Below, piece by piece: positions 18,859 to 28,062 of a stretch of DNA of 64,000 nucleotides. Source of the stretch: an uncultured Pelagibacteraceae bacterium (lineage in GTDB: Bacteria; Pseudomonadota; Alphaproteobacteria; Pelagibacterales; Pelagibacteraceae); assembly GCA_902517865.1 (NCBI GenBank), contig CABYDT010000003.1:99306-163305 (forward strand), written 5' to 3'. Both the position numbers and the translations under genes were made by a program. Below the pieces are notes generated by a model. The model was given only the letters and a program-made list of their open reading frames with translations, was not told where the DNA came from and did not search any database. Position 1 is the stretch's first letter; each line of letters starts with the position of its first letter.

Positions 18859-20008
18859 AAATTATATTTTTACTAGTGAGTCAGTTTCAGAGGGCCATCC
18901 AGATAAACTTTGTGATATCATTTCTGACACAGTTCTAGATTTGTATTTGAGCAAATTTAATGAAAGTAGAGTTGCATGTGAAACCTTAGCTACTACCAAC
19001 AGATTAATCTTATCAGGTGAAGTAAGGGGCCCAGATATTCCATCTCATGAAATAGAAGCTTTAGTTAGACAACAGATCAAAATTATTGGATATGATCAAG
19101 AAGGTTTTCATTATGACAAGCTTCAATTTTTTAATTACCTACATAAACAATCCGATGACATTGCACTTGGTGTTGACTCTAAGGGTTCAGACAAAGAAGA
19201 AGGTGCCGGTGATCAAGGTATTATGTTTGGATATGCTTGTGATGAAACCCCAGAACTTATGCCAGCACCAATAATTTTTTCACACAAAATTTTAGCTAAA
19301 TTATCAGAGTATAGAAAATCAAAAAAAAATAGTGGTCTTGGACCTGACTCAAAAAGTCAGGTATCAGTAAAATATGAAAATAATAAACCTGTAGGTATTA
19401 GCTCAATAGTTGTTTCCACCCAGCATGATAAAAATTTAGAACAAGACGATGTGAAAAATATTGTAGATCCAATTGTTAAAGACTCTTTACCAAAAGAATG
19501 GGAAATACCAAAAAATTTCTATGTAAATCCAACTGGAAGATTTGTAATAGGTGGTCCAGACGGTGATACCGGCCTAACTGGTAGAAAGATTATTGTTGAT
19601 ACATACGGTGGTGCAGCACCACATGGAGGTGGCGCATTTTCTGGGAAAGATCCTACAAAAGTTGATAGATCTGCAGCTTACGTATCAAGATATTTAGCTA
19701 AAAATATTGTAGCATCAGGTCTCACTAATAAATGTTTAATACAATTATCTTATGCAATCGGTGTATCTCAACCATTATCGATATATTTAAATCTATTTAA
19801 AAAAGACGATAATTTGCAAGAAAAACTAATATCTGTAATTCGAAAAAATATAGACCTTAGCCCTCAAGGAATAAGAAAGCTTTTGAAACTTAATAATCCA
19901 ATTTTTAAACAAACAGCGAGTTACGGACATTTTGGTAGAACTCCAGATACAAAAGGGTCTTTCACATGGGAAAGTACAAACTTAATCGAATTCTTTAAAA
20001 AAATATGA
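18851..20008 (+). CDS. metK: S-adenosylmethionine synthetase
   Basis: Makes SAM from methionine and ATP. 385 residues. Motifs: [16 protein letters not shown] at the N-terminus, [12 protein letters not shown] (ATP/methionine loop) and [19 protein letters not shown] (P-loop-like). It starts inside lnt (8-base overlap) and its TGA stop overlaps the ATG of trmB. It supplies SAM for the many methyltransferases here (RsmI, MiaB, TrmB, UbiE) and forms the methyl cycle with AhcY at 56435. No SAM riboswitch is present upstream, as expected for an operon-internal gene. Confidence 0.98.
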   Translation: MNKNYIFTSESVSEGHPDKLCDIISDTVLDLYLSKFNESRVACETLATTNRLILSGEVRGPDIPSHEIEALVRQQIKIIGYDQEGFHYDKLQFFNYLHKQSDDIALGVDSKGSDKEEGAGDQGIMFGYACDETPELMPAPIIFSHKILAKLSEYRKSKKNSGLGPDSKSQVSVKYENNKPVGISSIVVSTQHDKNLEQDDVKNIVDPIVKDSLPKEWEIPKNFYVNPTGRFVIGGPDGDTGLTGRKIIVDTYGGAAPHGGGAFSGKDPTKVDRSAAYVSRYLAKNIVASGLTNKCLIQLSYAIGVSQPLSIYLNLFKKDDNLQEKLISVIRKNIDLSPQGIRKLLKLNNPIFKQTASYGHFGRTPDTKGSFTWESTNLIEFFKKI

Positions 20009-20618
20009 AAAAAAAATTTTTTTTTGGAAGATCGAAATTTAGAGGCTTGTCAATTAAAAAAAAAAAAATTTAGTACTTTTCAAAAAAAAATTTAAGATAA
20101 GCTCTGTAAGCACTGAGTCTAATATAATTTTAGAAATTGGTTTCGGTATGGGAGAAAACATGATTGAATTAGCTAAGAAAAATAATAATTTAAATATAAT
20201 TGGCATAGAACCTTTATTAAACGGCCAATGTAATTTAGCTGATTATTGTATAAATAATTCTGTTAAAAATATTTATATATATACATATCCTGTTCAAATT
20301 TTTTTTAAAAAATATCCAAAATTAAATTTTAGCTGTTGTTACATTCTTTTTCCAGATCCATGGTATAAAAAAAAACATAACAAAAGAAGATTGATTAATT
20401 TTGAGTTTTTAAAAACATTAGTTGCAAGAACACAAAAGATCTATTTTTTAAGTGATAATTATGATTATTATCTAAAAGTAAAATCTTTTGCATCGAAATT
20501 AAAAAATGTAAAAATTTTTTTATCGTCAAGAAAATTCAAAACAGCAAATACTAAGTACTTTCTAAGAGCAAAAAGGTTGAAAAATAAGCTTTATTATTTA
20601 ACCATTGATAAAGAATAG
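20005..20618 (+). pseudogene. trmB: tRNA (guanine-N7)-methyltransferase TrmB, reading frame broken at a 13-A run
   Basis: Makes m7G46 in tRNA. The ATG at 20005 overlaps the metK stop (ATGA) and starts [15 protein letters not shown], a TrmB-type N-terminus, but this frame stops at 20071-20073 just after thirteen A residues (20056-20068). The rest of the enzyme continues in another frame: ILEIGFGMGEN (SAM motif I) and FPDPWYKKKHNKRRL, the TrmB signature. Adding one A, or removing two, restores a 204-205 residue protein. The break may be a homopolymer sequencing or assembly error, a real mutation, or a site rescued by polymerase slippage. The remainder is undamaged, which argues against an old pseudogene. 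A shorter open frame from ATG 20148 would lack part of the fold. Confidence 0.8.
20056..20068 (+). repeat. 13-A homopolymer at the trmB frameshift
   Basis: Thirteen consecutive A residues where trmB changes frame. Runs of this length promote transcriptional slippage and are also error-prone in sequencing, so the site bears directly on whether TrmB is made. Confidence 0.9.
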
Positions 20619-20651
20619 TTTTTGTAGTATTTTTAATAAAATTTGAAATTT

Positions 20652-20679
20652 AAAAATGGGCTTATGCCCATTTTTTTTT
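20652..20679 (+). terminator. Perfect intrinsic-terminator hairpin immediately before nusA (probable attenuator)
   Basis: A 10-bp uninterrupted stem (AAAAATGGGC pairing with GCCCATTTTT), a TTAT tetraloop and a continuing T-tract to 20679. The GC core is conspicuous in this AT-rich sequence. The nusA ATG (20692) follows only 12 bases later, leaving no room for a new promoter, so nusA transcripts must pass this hairpin. It therefore looks like an attenuator in the nusA leader rather than a simple operon end (inference). Position and form resemble leader terminators described ahead of rimP-nusA operons. Confidence 0.85.
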
Positions 20680-20691
20680 ACAAAAGTTAAA

Positions 20692-22236
20692 ATGCTAAAT
20701 AATAGAATAGATAGTACTGAAATAATTAAAATTGCTGATGCTGTTGCAGATGAGAAATCTATAGATAAAAATCTAGTCTTAAATTCTATGGAAACTGCGA
20801 TCGAAAAAGCGGCTAGGACGAGATATGGTTCTGACAATGATATTTACGTTAAAATAGATAGAGAGACTGGAAAAATTGAATTAGGTAGAAAACTTAAAGT
20901 GGTAGAGAAAGTAATTAGTTCGCACAGCGAAATTGGTCTTAGCGAAGCAAAAAAAATAAATCCAGAATACAAAATTGGGGATGTAATCGAGGAAGAATTA
21001 CCACCAGTAGATTTTGGAAGGATTGCTGCGCAAACTGCAAAGCAAGTAATTTCTGTTCAAATTAGAGATGCAGAAAGAGAAAGACAGTTTAATGAATTTA
21101 AGGATAAAGTAGGAGAAATATTAAGCGGTATAGTTAAAAGATCGGAGTATGGTAATATTATAGTAGATCTTCAGAAATCAGAAGCAGTTATAAGAAGAGA
21201 AGAGCTCATACCTCGAGAAAATATAAAAAATGGTGATAGAATTAAAGCTTACTGTTATGAAGTTAAAAGAGAAAATAAAGGTCCGCAAATATTTTTATCA
21301 AGAGCTCATCCTCAGTTTCTCGCTAGTTTGTTCCAACAAGAAGTTCCAGAAATATACGAGGGTACAATAGTTATAAAATCAGTAGCACGTGACCCAGGCA
21401 GTCGAGCAAAAATTTGCGTACAATCTAAAGATAGTTCAATAGATCCAGTTGGAGCATGCGTTGGTATGAGAGGAAGTAGAGTTCAAACTGTTGTTAATGA
21501 ATTACAAGGTGAGAAAATAGATATTATAAATTGGACAGAGGACACATCAAAATTAATAGTAAGCGCATTATCACCTGCAGAGGTAATGAAAGTATTAATT
21601 GACGATGATAATTCAAGAATTGAAGTCGTTATTGATGAAAATAATTTGAGCAAAGCAATTGGTAGAAGAGGTCAAAACGTTAGGTTAGCTTCAAAACTAT
21701 TAAATTATGAAATAGATATTTTAACTGATAAAGAGGAGTCTGAAAAAAGACAAACTGAATTTAAAGACAACACCTCGAAATTTGTCAAAAATTTAGAAAT
21801 AGATACAACTATGGCACAATTATTAGTTTCTGAAGGCTTTAATTCAATACAGGATATTGAGAATTCAAATATTAATGATATTTTAAAAATCGAAGGTTTT
21901 GACGAAGAGACAGCTAAGGAATTAAAAAATAGAGCCAAAGAATATCTAGAGGAAGAAGCAAAAGAAATTACTAATAAGGTAAAAGAATTAGGCATCCAAG
22001 AGGAACTTGCTAATCACAAAGGATTAACCTTAGGAATGTTATTAACTTTAGGAGAAGAGAATATCAAAACTTTGAAAGATTTTGCAGAATTATCAAGTGA
22101 TGAAATCATTGGTGGCTATGATGAAATAAAAGGAAAAAGAGAAAAATTTGACGGAATTTTGGAAGAATTTAATTTATCTAGAAAAGATGCAGAAGATTTA
22201 ATTATGAGAGCAAGAAAAAAAGTTTTCAATATATGA
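20692..22236 (+). CDS. nusA: Transcription termination/antitermination factor NusA
   Basis: RNA-polymerase-binding regulator of pausing, termination and antitermination. 514 residues from ATG 20692. Domains: N-terminal RNAP-binding region (1 to about 125), S1 (about 135-200), two KH domains (about 200-345, with GACVGMRGSRVQTVVNEL and KAIGRRGQNVRLASKL), and acidic C-terminal repeats (about 365-510), as in proteobacterial NusA. An in-frame ATG at 20656 lies inside the terminator hairpin and would add residues unlike NusA, so I reject it. The usual neighbours rimP (upstream) and ylxR (downstream) are missing; infB follows after 18 bases. Confidence 0.97.
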   Translation: MLNNRIDSTEIIKIADAVADEKSIDKNLVLNSMETAIEKAARTRYGSDNDIYVKIDRETGKIELGRKLKVVEKVISSHSEIGLSEAKKINPEYKIGDVIEEELPPVDFGRIAAQTAKQVISVQIRDAERERQFNEFKDKVGEILSGIVKRSEYGNIIVDLQKSEAVIRREELIPRENIKNGDRIKAYCYEVKRENKGPQIFLSRAHPQFLASLFQQEVPEIYEGTIVIKSVARDPGSRAKICVQSKDSSIDPVGACVGMRGSRVQTVVNELQGEKIDIINWTEDTSKLIVSALSPAEVMKVLIDDDNSRIEVVIDENNLSKAIGRRGQNVRLASKLLNYEIDILTDKEESEKRQTEFKDNTSKFVKNLEIDTTMAQLLVSEGFNSIQDIENSNINDILKIEGFDEETAKELKNRAKEYLEEEAKEITNKVKELGIQEELANHKGLTLGMLLTLGEENIKTLKDFAELSSDEIIGGYDEIKGKREKFDGILEEFNLSRKDAEDLIMRARKKVFNI

Positions 22237-22254
22237 GGCGTAAGGATTTAAAAT

Positions 22255-24423
22255 ATGAATTCAAAAGAAAAGAAAAAAAAACTTACTTTAAAAAACTACA
22301 AAGGATCACCCGCATTTAAATCGAGCACTGGAAAAATGCCCACATCCAAAGGGGGATTTGAAAAAAAAACCAACCCAATTAAAAGCAATTTTAGAACTAA
22401 TCCACTCAGAGGAGGTGCAATAAAACAAGTCCCAACAATCCATGACGAAAAACAAAAAAAAGCAAAAGAGTGGGCAAAAAAGAAGATTCAAGAAGAACTA
22501 TTTAAAGGTAAAAAAAAGACATCAGTAAAAAAGACATTTGACAATAAGAGAAAACTAACTATTGGGCGAGCATTGTCAGACTCGGATGGTGAAATTAGGC
22601 AACGAAGTCATGCATCAGTTAAAAGAGCTAGAGATAAAATTTTTAAAAAAACAGTAGATAATATAAATCAAGTTACAAAAGTTAAAAGAGAAGTTTCTAT
22701 TCCTGATGTGATAACTATACAGGAATTATCAAATAGAATGGCTGAAAGAGCATCATCAATTATTAAATATTTATTTGAAAAAAAAATCAAAGTAACCATA
22801 AATCACAGTATAGATGCTGACACAGCCGAATTCATTGTAAATGAATTTGGTCACAAACCAGTGAGAGACAAGATTCCTGAAGATAGTTTAAAAGACATAT
22901 TAAGAGAAGACACAACAGACTATAATGAGCCAAGAGCTCCGGTTGTTACCGTTATGGGCCATGTAGATCACGGAAAAACCTCTTTACTAGATGCGTTACG
23001 CGAAACTGATGTTGTATCTACTGAAAGTGGTGGAATTACTCAACACATAGGTGCATATCAAGTAAACGTTAAAGACAAAGGTTTAATTACATTTATTGAC
23101 ACACCAGGTCATGCTGCATTTACAGAAATGAGAGCTCGTGGTTCTAAGATAACTGATATTGTTGTTTTAGTAGTTGCAGCAAATGATGGCATAAAACCAC
23201 AAACTATAGAGGCTATAAAACATTCTAAAGCTGCAAAAGTTCCTATAATTGTCGCTATAAATAAATGTGATCTACAAGGTATCGATAAAGTCAAAGTTAA
23301 AAACCAACTCTTAGAACACGAATTAGTAGTAGAGGATATGGGAGGAGATATATTATGTGTAGAAATATCAGCACTTAAAAAACAAAATTTAGATAAACTT
23401 AAAGAGTCAATATTATTACAATCAGAATTATTAGATTTAAAAACAAATTCAAAAAAATCAGCAAAAGGTGTGGTAATTGAGTCTAGACTAGACAAAGGTA
23501 AAGGACCTGTATCAACAATACTAGTTACTTCAGGCACTTTGAAGAAGGGAGATCTGTTTGTAACAGGTACTTCCAATGGAAAAATAAGAGCTATGTATAA
23601 TTATAAAGGTGAAAATATAAATGAAGCTAAACCATCAACTCCAGTTGAGGTTATTGGTTTAAATTCTATAAATAAAGCTGGAGATGACTTTGTAGTACTT
23701 AGTGATGAAAATCAAATTAAAGAGATAATAACCTATAGGGAAAATCAACAAAAAAATATTAAAAATAGCCAGAATGCTAATAAAGATAATATTTTTGATA
23801 ATCAGGAAAAAGAGGAGAAAATCAATATAATTTTAAAAGCTGATGTTCATGGTTCTCTGGAAGCGCTATCAAGTGCAATTACAAAAATTGATATTAACGG
23901 TATCTCACCAAAAATTATTCTGTCAGCAGTAGGACCAGTAACAGAAACTGATGTAACTTTAGCAAAAGCGTCAAACGCAAAATTAATTGGTTTTAATATT
24001 AGACCCAATAAAGAAGCGAAAGATCTTTCAAATAATTATAAAATTAAAATTAATTATTTTGACATTATTTATGAAGCTTTAGATTTTGTTAAGAGTGCTA
24101 CACAAGGTTTATTCGCCCCAGAAACAAGAGAAGAAAGCCAAGGTACATGTGAAGTATTGGAAGTTTTTAAGATATCAAAAATAGGACAAATCGCTGGTGT
24201 TAAAGTTAAAGACGGCGAAGTAAAAAATAATTCAGACATTAGACTCATACGAGATGGCAAGGTAATTTATACTGGCAAAATAAAAAGTTTGTTCAGGGAA
24301 AAAAATGAAGCCAAGGAAGTAAAAGCAGGTTTAGAATGCGGTATAGGTTTAAGAGATTTTAATGATATCAAGAAAAATGATATTTTAGAAACTTTTAAAA
24401 TAGTAAATATTGATAGAGTTTGA
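22255..24423 (+). CDS. infB: Translation initiation factor IF-2
   Basis: GTPase that places initiator tRNA on the 30S subunit. 722 residues, short for the family because the N-terminal region is reduced. A basic linker (1 to about 140) and an IF2_N-like module (about 150-205) precede the G domain: G1 GHVDHGKTSL, G3 DTPGHAAF, G4 NKCDL. Domains II-IV follow to the C-terminus, with the SLEALSSAI segment of domain III and GTCEVLEVFKISK in domain IV. It is co-transcribed with nusA and overlaps the rbfA reading region at its stop. Confidence 0.98.
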   Translation: MNSKEKKKKLTLKNYKGSPAFKSSTGKMPTSKGGFEKKTNPIKSNFRTNPLRGGAIKQVPTIHDEKQKKAKEWAKKKIQEELFKGKKKTSVKKTFDNKRKLTIGRALSDSDGEIRQRSHASVKRARDKIFKKTVDNINQVTKVKREVSIPDVITIQELSNRMAERASSIIKYLFEKKIKVTINHSIDADTAEFIVNEFGHKPVRDKIPEDSLKDILREDTTDYNEPRAPVVTVMGHVDHGKTSLLDALRETDVVSTESGGITQHIGAYQVNVKDKGLITFIDTPGHAAFTEMRARGSKITDIVVLVVAANDGIKPQTIEAIKHSKAAKVPIIVAINKCDLQGIDKVKVKNQLLEHELVVEDMGGDILCVEISALKKQNLDKLKESILLQSELLDLKTNSKKSAKGVVIESRLDKGKGPVSTILVTSGTLKKGDLFVTGTSNGKIRAMYNYKGENINEAKPSTPVEVIGLNSINKAGDDFVVLSDENQIKEIITYRENQQKNIKNSQNANKDNIFDNQEKEEKINIILKADVHGSLEALSSAITKIDINGISPKIILSAVGPVTETDVTLAKASNAKLIGFNIRPNKEAKDLSNNYKIKINYFDIIYEALDFVKSATQGLFAPETREESQGTCEVLEVFKISKIGQIAGVKVKDGEVKNNSDIRLIRDGKVIYTGKIKSLFREKNEAKEVKAGLECGIGLRDFNDIKKNDILETFKIVNIDRV

Positions 24424-24425
24424 AC

Positions 24426-24806
24426 ATGGTATCACTGCAAAATGATCAGCCTTTTACACAAAGACAATTAAAGGCTAGTGAGAATTTAAAAAAAATATTA
24501 GCTAAAATTTTTATTAATGAAACAATCATTTTTCCAAATATTGACTCAAAGTTAATAACAGTAACAGAGGTAAGAATATCTCCAGACTTTAAGCATGCTA
24601 AAGTTTTTTTTATACCTTTAATAGGTCAAAAAAAAGATATTTTTTTAGATGAATTAAATAAATTTTCTAATGAGATTAAATTTAAAGTGTCAAAAAATTG
24701 GACTGCAAAGTTTTTGCCAAACTTAAAATTTATTTTTGATGAGTCATTTGATTATGCTGAAAAAATCGAAAATTTAATTAAACAAAATAAAAAAAGTGAT
24801 ATATGA
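24426..24806 (+). CDS. rbfA: 30S ribosome-binding factor RbfA
   Basis: Cold-shock ribosome assembly factor with a KH fold, needed for 16S 5'-end maturation. 126 residues from ATG 24426; a TTG at 24420 would overlap the infB stop and add two residues, and either start is possible. Family features are the basic N-terminus (TQRQLKASENLKKILAKIF), ITVTEVRISPDFKHAKVFF in the middle and LPNLKFIFDESFDYAEKIENL at the C-terminus. It lies in the conserved nusA-infB-rbfA-truB-rpsO-pnp order and shares 4 bases with truB. Confidence 0.93.
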   Translation: MVSLQNDQPFTQRQLKASENLKKILAKIFINETIIFPNIDSKLITVTEVRISPDFKHAKVFFIPLIGQKKDIFLDELNKFSNEIKFKVSKNWTAKFLPNLKFIFDESFDYAEKIENLIKQNKKSDI

Positions 24807-25690
24807 TAAATGGTTGGTTAATGCTAAATAAACCAAAAGGTTTTACATCTAATTATTGCATAAATTTTATAAAAAAGAGATTTCAGATTAAAAAGATAGG
24901 GTATGCAGGAACTTTAGACCCATTAGCCACAGGACTATTACCTTTAGCAATTGGAGAAAGTACTAAATCTATAAAATATTTTGAATCTCTTAAGAAAACT
25001 TATTTTTTTACAGCGGTATGGGGCAAAGAAACAACTACACTTGATGGTGAAGGCCAAATTATAAAGAATTCAAATATAATCCCATCTAAAATTGATTTAC
25101 AAAATGTAATTAAAAAATTTATCGGAGATATTGATCAAAAACCACCAAATTTTTCAGCTATTAAAATTAACGGCGTTAGAGCATATAATTTAGCAAGGAA
25201 GGGGATTGACTTTGAGGTTAAATCAAAAAGAGTTTCCATCTATAATATAAAAATCGTAAATCATAATTCAAATAATAATCAAACGTCATTTTTAATTAAA
25301 TGTAGCAAAGGATGTTATATAAGAAGTCTTGCTAGAGATATTGCAAGAGAATTAGGAACATTTGGATATTGCAAAGAAATTGATCGAAGAAGAATTGGTA
25401 TTTTCAGTAAAAATGCCTCTTTTAACCTAGATTATTGCATAAAAACGAAAAAAAAAGAGAATTTAAAAAAATTCTTACTTGATATTCCTGATGTTTTGTA
25501 TCATATACCCCAAATTAAATTAGACGATAAAAGATTAGAGCTTATTAAAAATGGAATGAAAGTAAGCATGTACGAAGAGTTAGGCAGTTCAAACTATACA
25601 TCATATTTAATTTCATCATCAAAAAATATATTTGCGATAGGTTCAATCAAGTCTGGTTATTTTTATCCAAAGAGGGTAATTAAAATTTAA
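24803..25690 (+). CDS. truB: tRNA pseudouridine-55 synthase TruB
   Basis: Isomerises U55 in the T-loop of tRNAs. 295 residues. GWLMLNKPKGFTS opens the protein; the catalytic aspartate is in KIGYAGTLDPLATGLLP; KPPNFSAIKINGVRAYNLAR and GCYIRSLARDIARELG are further TruB motifs. A short, poorly conserved C-terminal domain follows. ATGA overlap with rbfA. Confidence 0.97.
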   Translation: MINGWLMLNKPKGFTSNYCINFIKKRFQIKKIGYAGTLDPLATGLLPLAIGESTKSIKYFESLKKTYFFTAVWGKETTTLDGEGQIIKNSNIIPSKIDLQNVIKKFIGDIDQKPPNFSAIKINGVRAYNLARKGIDFEVKSKRVSIYNIKIVNHNSNNNQTSFLIKCSKGCYIRSLARDIARELGTFGYCKEIDRRRIGIFSKNASFNLDYCIKTKKKENLKKFLLDIPDVLYHIPQIKLDDKRLELIKNGMKVSMYEELGSSNYTSYLISSSKNIFAIGSIKSGYFYPKRVIKI

Positions 25691-25692
25691 CT

Positions 25693-25962
25693 ATGAAAAA
25701 AAAAATTTTAAATAAAATCGACTTAATTCAAAAGGTTCAAAAACATAAATCAGACGTTGGATCTTCCGAGGTTCAAATTAGTATTTTAACTGAACGTATT
25801 AAATATTTAACAGAACATTTCTCTAAAAATAAAAAAGACAAGCATTCAAATACTGGTTTGAGCAAGCTTATAATAAAGAGAAAAAAATTATTAGATTATT
25901 TAAACAGAAAAGAACCGGATATTTACCAAAAAATTATAAAACAACTAGATTTAAGAAAATAA
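25693..25962 (+). CDS. rpsO: 30S ribosomal protein S15
   Basis: 89 residues, exactly the usual S15 length. Conserved features: HKSDVGSSEVQISILTERI, then KKDKHSNTGLSKLI and a KRKKLLDYLNRK segment, giving the four-helix primary 16S-binding protein. It sits between truB and pnp with 2-3 base gaps, the near-universal rpsO-pnp arrangement. Confidence 0.97.
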   Translation: MKKKILNKIDLIQKVQKHKSDVGSSEVQISILTERIKYLTEHFSKNKKDKHSNTGLSKLIIKRKKLLDYLNRKEPDIYQKIIKQLDLRK

Positions 25963-25965
25963 TTA

Positions 25966-28035
25966 ATGTTCAAAGTTATAAAAAAAGAGATAGAATGGAA
26001 TAAAAAAAAACTATCAATTGAAACTGGCAAAATTGCAAGACAAGCAAATGGAGCAATAATACTAAAATGTGGAGATACTGTTATTCTCTCAACAGCAGTT
26101 GCAGCAAAAAAAGCTAATCCTGAAACTGATTTTTTTCCATTAACGGTAAATTATCAAGAAAAATATTATGCAGCAGGCAAAATACCTGGCGGTTATTTTA
26201 AAAGAGAGGCTAGACCTACTGAAAGTGAAACATTAATTTCAAGGTTGATAGATAGACCAATTAGACCCCTATTTCCAAGTTCATTTAGAAATGAAACACA
26301 AGTTTTAACAACGGTTTTGTCTTATGATAAAGAAAATGATCCTGAGGTTCTATCAGTAATAGCTAGTTCTGCAGCATTAAGTATCTCCGGTTTGCCTTTT
26401 ATGGGACCAGTTGCGGCATCTAAAGTTGGATGTATAGAAAATCAACTCATCTTAAATCCAACTAAAGAACAATTAAAAGAGTCATCTCTCGAACTTGTAG
26501 TAGCGGGCACGTTAGATGCAGTTTTAATGGTTGAATCTGAAGCTTCAGGCTTATCAGAAATACAAATGCTAGAAGCTGTTAAATTTGGTCACGAAAGCTT
26601 CAAGCCAGTGATAAACATGATTTCGGAACTTAAAAAAGAAGTAAAAAAAGATGAAATTGAAATTGATGTTAAAGATTATACAAAATTAAAAAAAGAAATT
26701 TCAAAAGAAGTAGAAAAAAAACTTAAAGTAGCATTCTCTGAAAAGGACAAAAAAACAAGGTCATCCTTAATTAGTGAATGTACGGAATTATTATTAACAA
26801 AATATGAGAATAATGCGGATTATACAAATGTAGAGGTAATGGATCAACTAAAAGCCTTAGAAAAGGATATTGTTAGAACTAATATTTTAAAAAATAAAAT
26901 TCGAATAGACGGTAGAAAATTAGATGAAGTTAGAAATATTGAATGTGAAGTAGGAATCTTACCCAGGTCCCATGGTTCTGCTTTATTTACAAGAGGTGAG
27001 ACACAAGCAATTGTCGCGACTACACTATCAACAGCAGAGGATGAGCAAAAAATTGAAAGTTTAGACGGCATGATGAGATCGAGATTTATGCTTCACTATA
27101 ATTTTCCACCTTTTTCAGTTGGAGAAGTAGGAAGAATTGGAACAGGAAGAAGAGAAATTGGTCATGGTAAATTAGCATGGAGAGCAATTAATTCATCATT
27201 ACCAACAAAAGAAGAGTTTCCTTATACAATTAGAATAGTTTCTGAAATAACTGAATCTAATGGTTCTTCATCCATGGCGACTGTTTGTGGGTCTTCAATG
27301 TCATTGATGCACGCTGGAGTTCCGATAAAAAAACCAATAGCAGGAATAGCAATGGGCTTAATTAAAGAGGGCAAAGATTATTCAGTATTAAGTGATATCT
27401 TAGGCGATGAAGATCATTTAGGTGATATGGATTTTAAAGTAGCTGGTACCGATGAGGGTATTACATCACTACAAATGGATATTAAAATAACAGGTATAAC
27501 ATTTGAGATTATGGAAAAGGCATTAAGTCAAGCGAAAGATGGAAGATTGAAAATTTTAAATGCAATGTCTAAAGCAATTTCAAAATCAAATTCTGAATTG
27601 TCAAAATACACTCCTAAGATGGAAAAAATTCAAGTAGATAAAAAAGAGATTGCTGCAATTATTGGAAAGGGTGGAGCTACTATAAGAGAAATCGTTGAGA
27701 CATCTGGTGCGAAGGTTGACATCAATGATGAGGGCGTGGTTACTATATCAGCTGCTGATGAAGAAATAAGAAATAAAGCAATCAAGATGGTTAAAGAAAT
27801 AATTGAAAAACCTGAAGTAGGAAAAATTTATAAAGGTAAAGTTGTAAAAATAATGGATTTTGGAGCATTCGTTAATTTTTTAGGTAAGCAGGATGGATTA
27901 GTACACATATCTCAATTAGATAAGAAACGTGTTGAAAAAGTAACAGATGTAGTTAAAGAGGGTGATGAGGTCTCGGTTAAAGTAATAGGTTTCGACCGTG
28001 GCAAAGTTAAATTATCCATTAAAGAAGCAATATAA
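25966..28035 (+). CDS. pnp: Polyribonucleotide nucleotidyltransferase (PNPase)
   Basis: Phosphorolytic 3'-5' exoribonuclease of the degradosome. 689 residues. Order: first RNase PH domain (about 10-145, with KRPTE-like REARPTESETLISRLIDRP), helical domain (about 150-300), second RNase PH domain (about 310-545, with FPPFSVGEVGRIGTGRREIGHG and the catalytic aspartates in ILGDEDHLGDMDFKVAG), KH domain (about 555-615, IAAIIGKGGATIREI) and S1 domain (about 620-687). It ends the nusA operon; a methyltransferase gene follows after 27 bases. Confidence 0.98.
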   Translation: MFKVIKKEIEWNKKKLSIETGKIARQANGAIILKCGDTVILSTAVAAKKANPETDFFPLTVNYQEKYYAAGKIPGGYFKREARPTESETLISRLIDRPIRPLFPSSFRNETQVLTTVLSYDKENDPEVLSVIASSAALSISGLPFMGPVAASKVGCIENQLILNPTKEQLKESSLELVVAGTLDAVLMVESEASGLSEIQMLEAVKFGHESFKPVINMISELKKEVKKDEIEIDVKDYTKLKKEISKEVEKKLKVAFSEKDKKTRSSLISECTELLLTKYENNADYTNVEVMDQLKALEKDIVRTNILKNKIRIDGRKLDEVRNIECEVGILPRSHGSALFTRGETQAIVATTLSTAEDEQKIESLDGMMRSRFMLHYNFPPFSVGEVGRIGTGRREIGHGKLAWRAINSSLPTKEEFPYTIRIVSEITESNGSSSMATVCGSSMSLMHAGVPIKKPIAGIAMGLIKEGKDYSVLSDILGDEDHLGDMDFKVAGTDEGITSLQMDIKITGITFEIMEKALSQAKDGRLKILNAMSKAISKSNSELSKYTPKMEKIQVDKKEIAAIIGKGGATIREIVETSGAKVDINDEGVVTISAADEEIRNKAIKMVKEIIEKPEVGKIYKGKVVKIMDFGAFVNFLGKQDGLVHISQLDKKRVEKVTDVVKEGDEVSVKVIGFDRGKVKLSIKEAI

Positions 28036-28062
28036 TTTAGAGAAATATATTAAAAAAATTAA

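Noticed and set aside
20656..20691. In-frame upstream ATG giving a longer NusA
   Set aside because: The codons lie inside the perfect terminator hairpin and encode residues unlike any NusA N-terminus; ATG 20692 begins the conserved protein.
26844..27071. Minus-strand frame within pnp
   Set aside because: Shadow frame opposite the second RNase PH domain; no recognisable motif.
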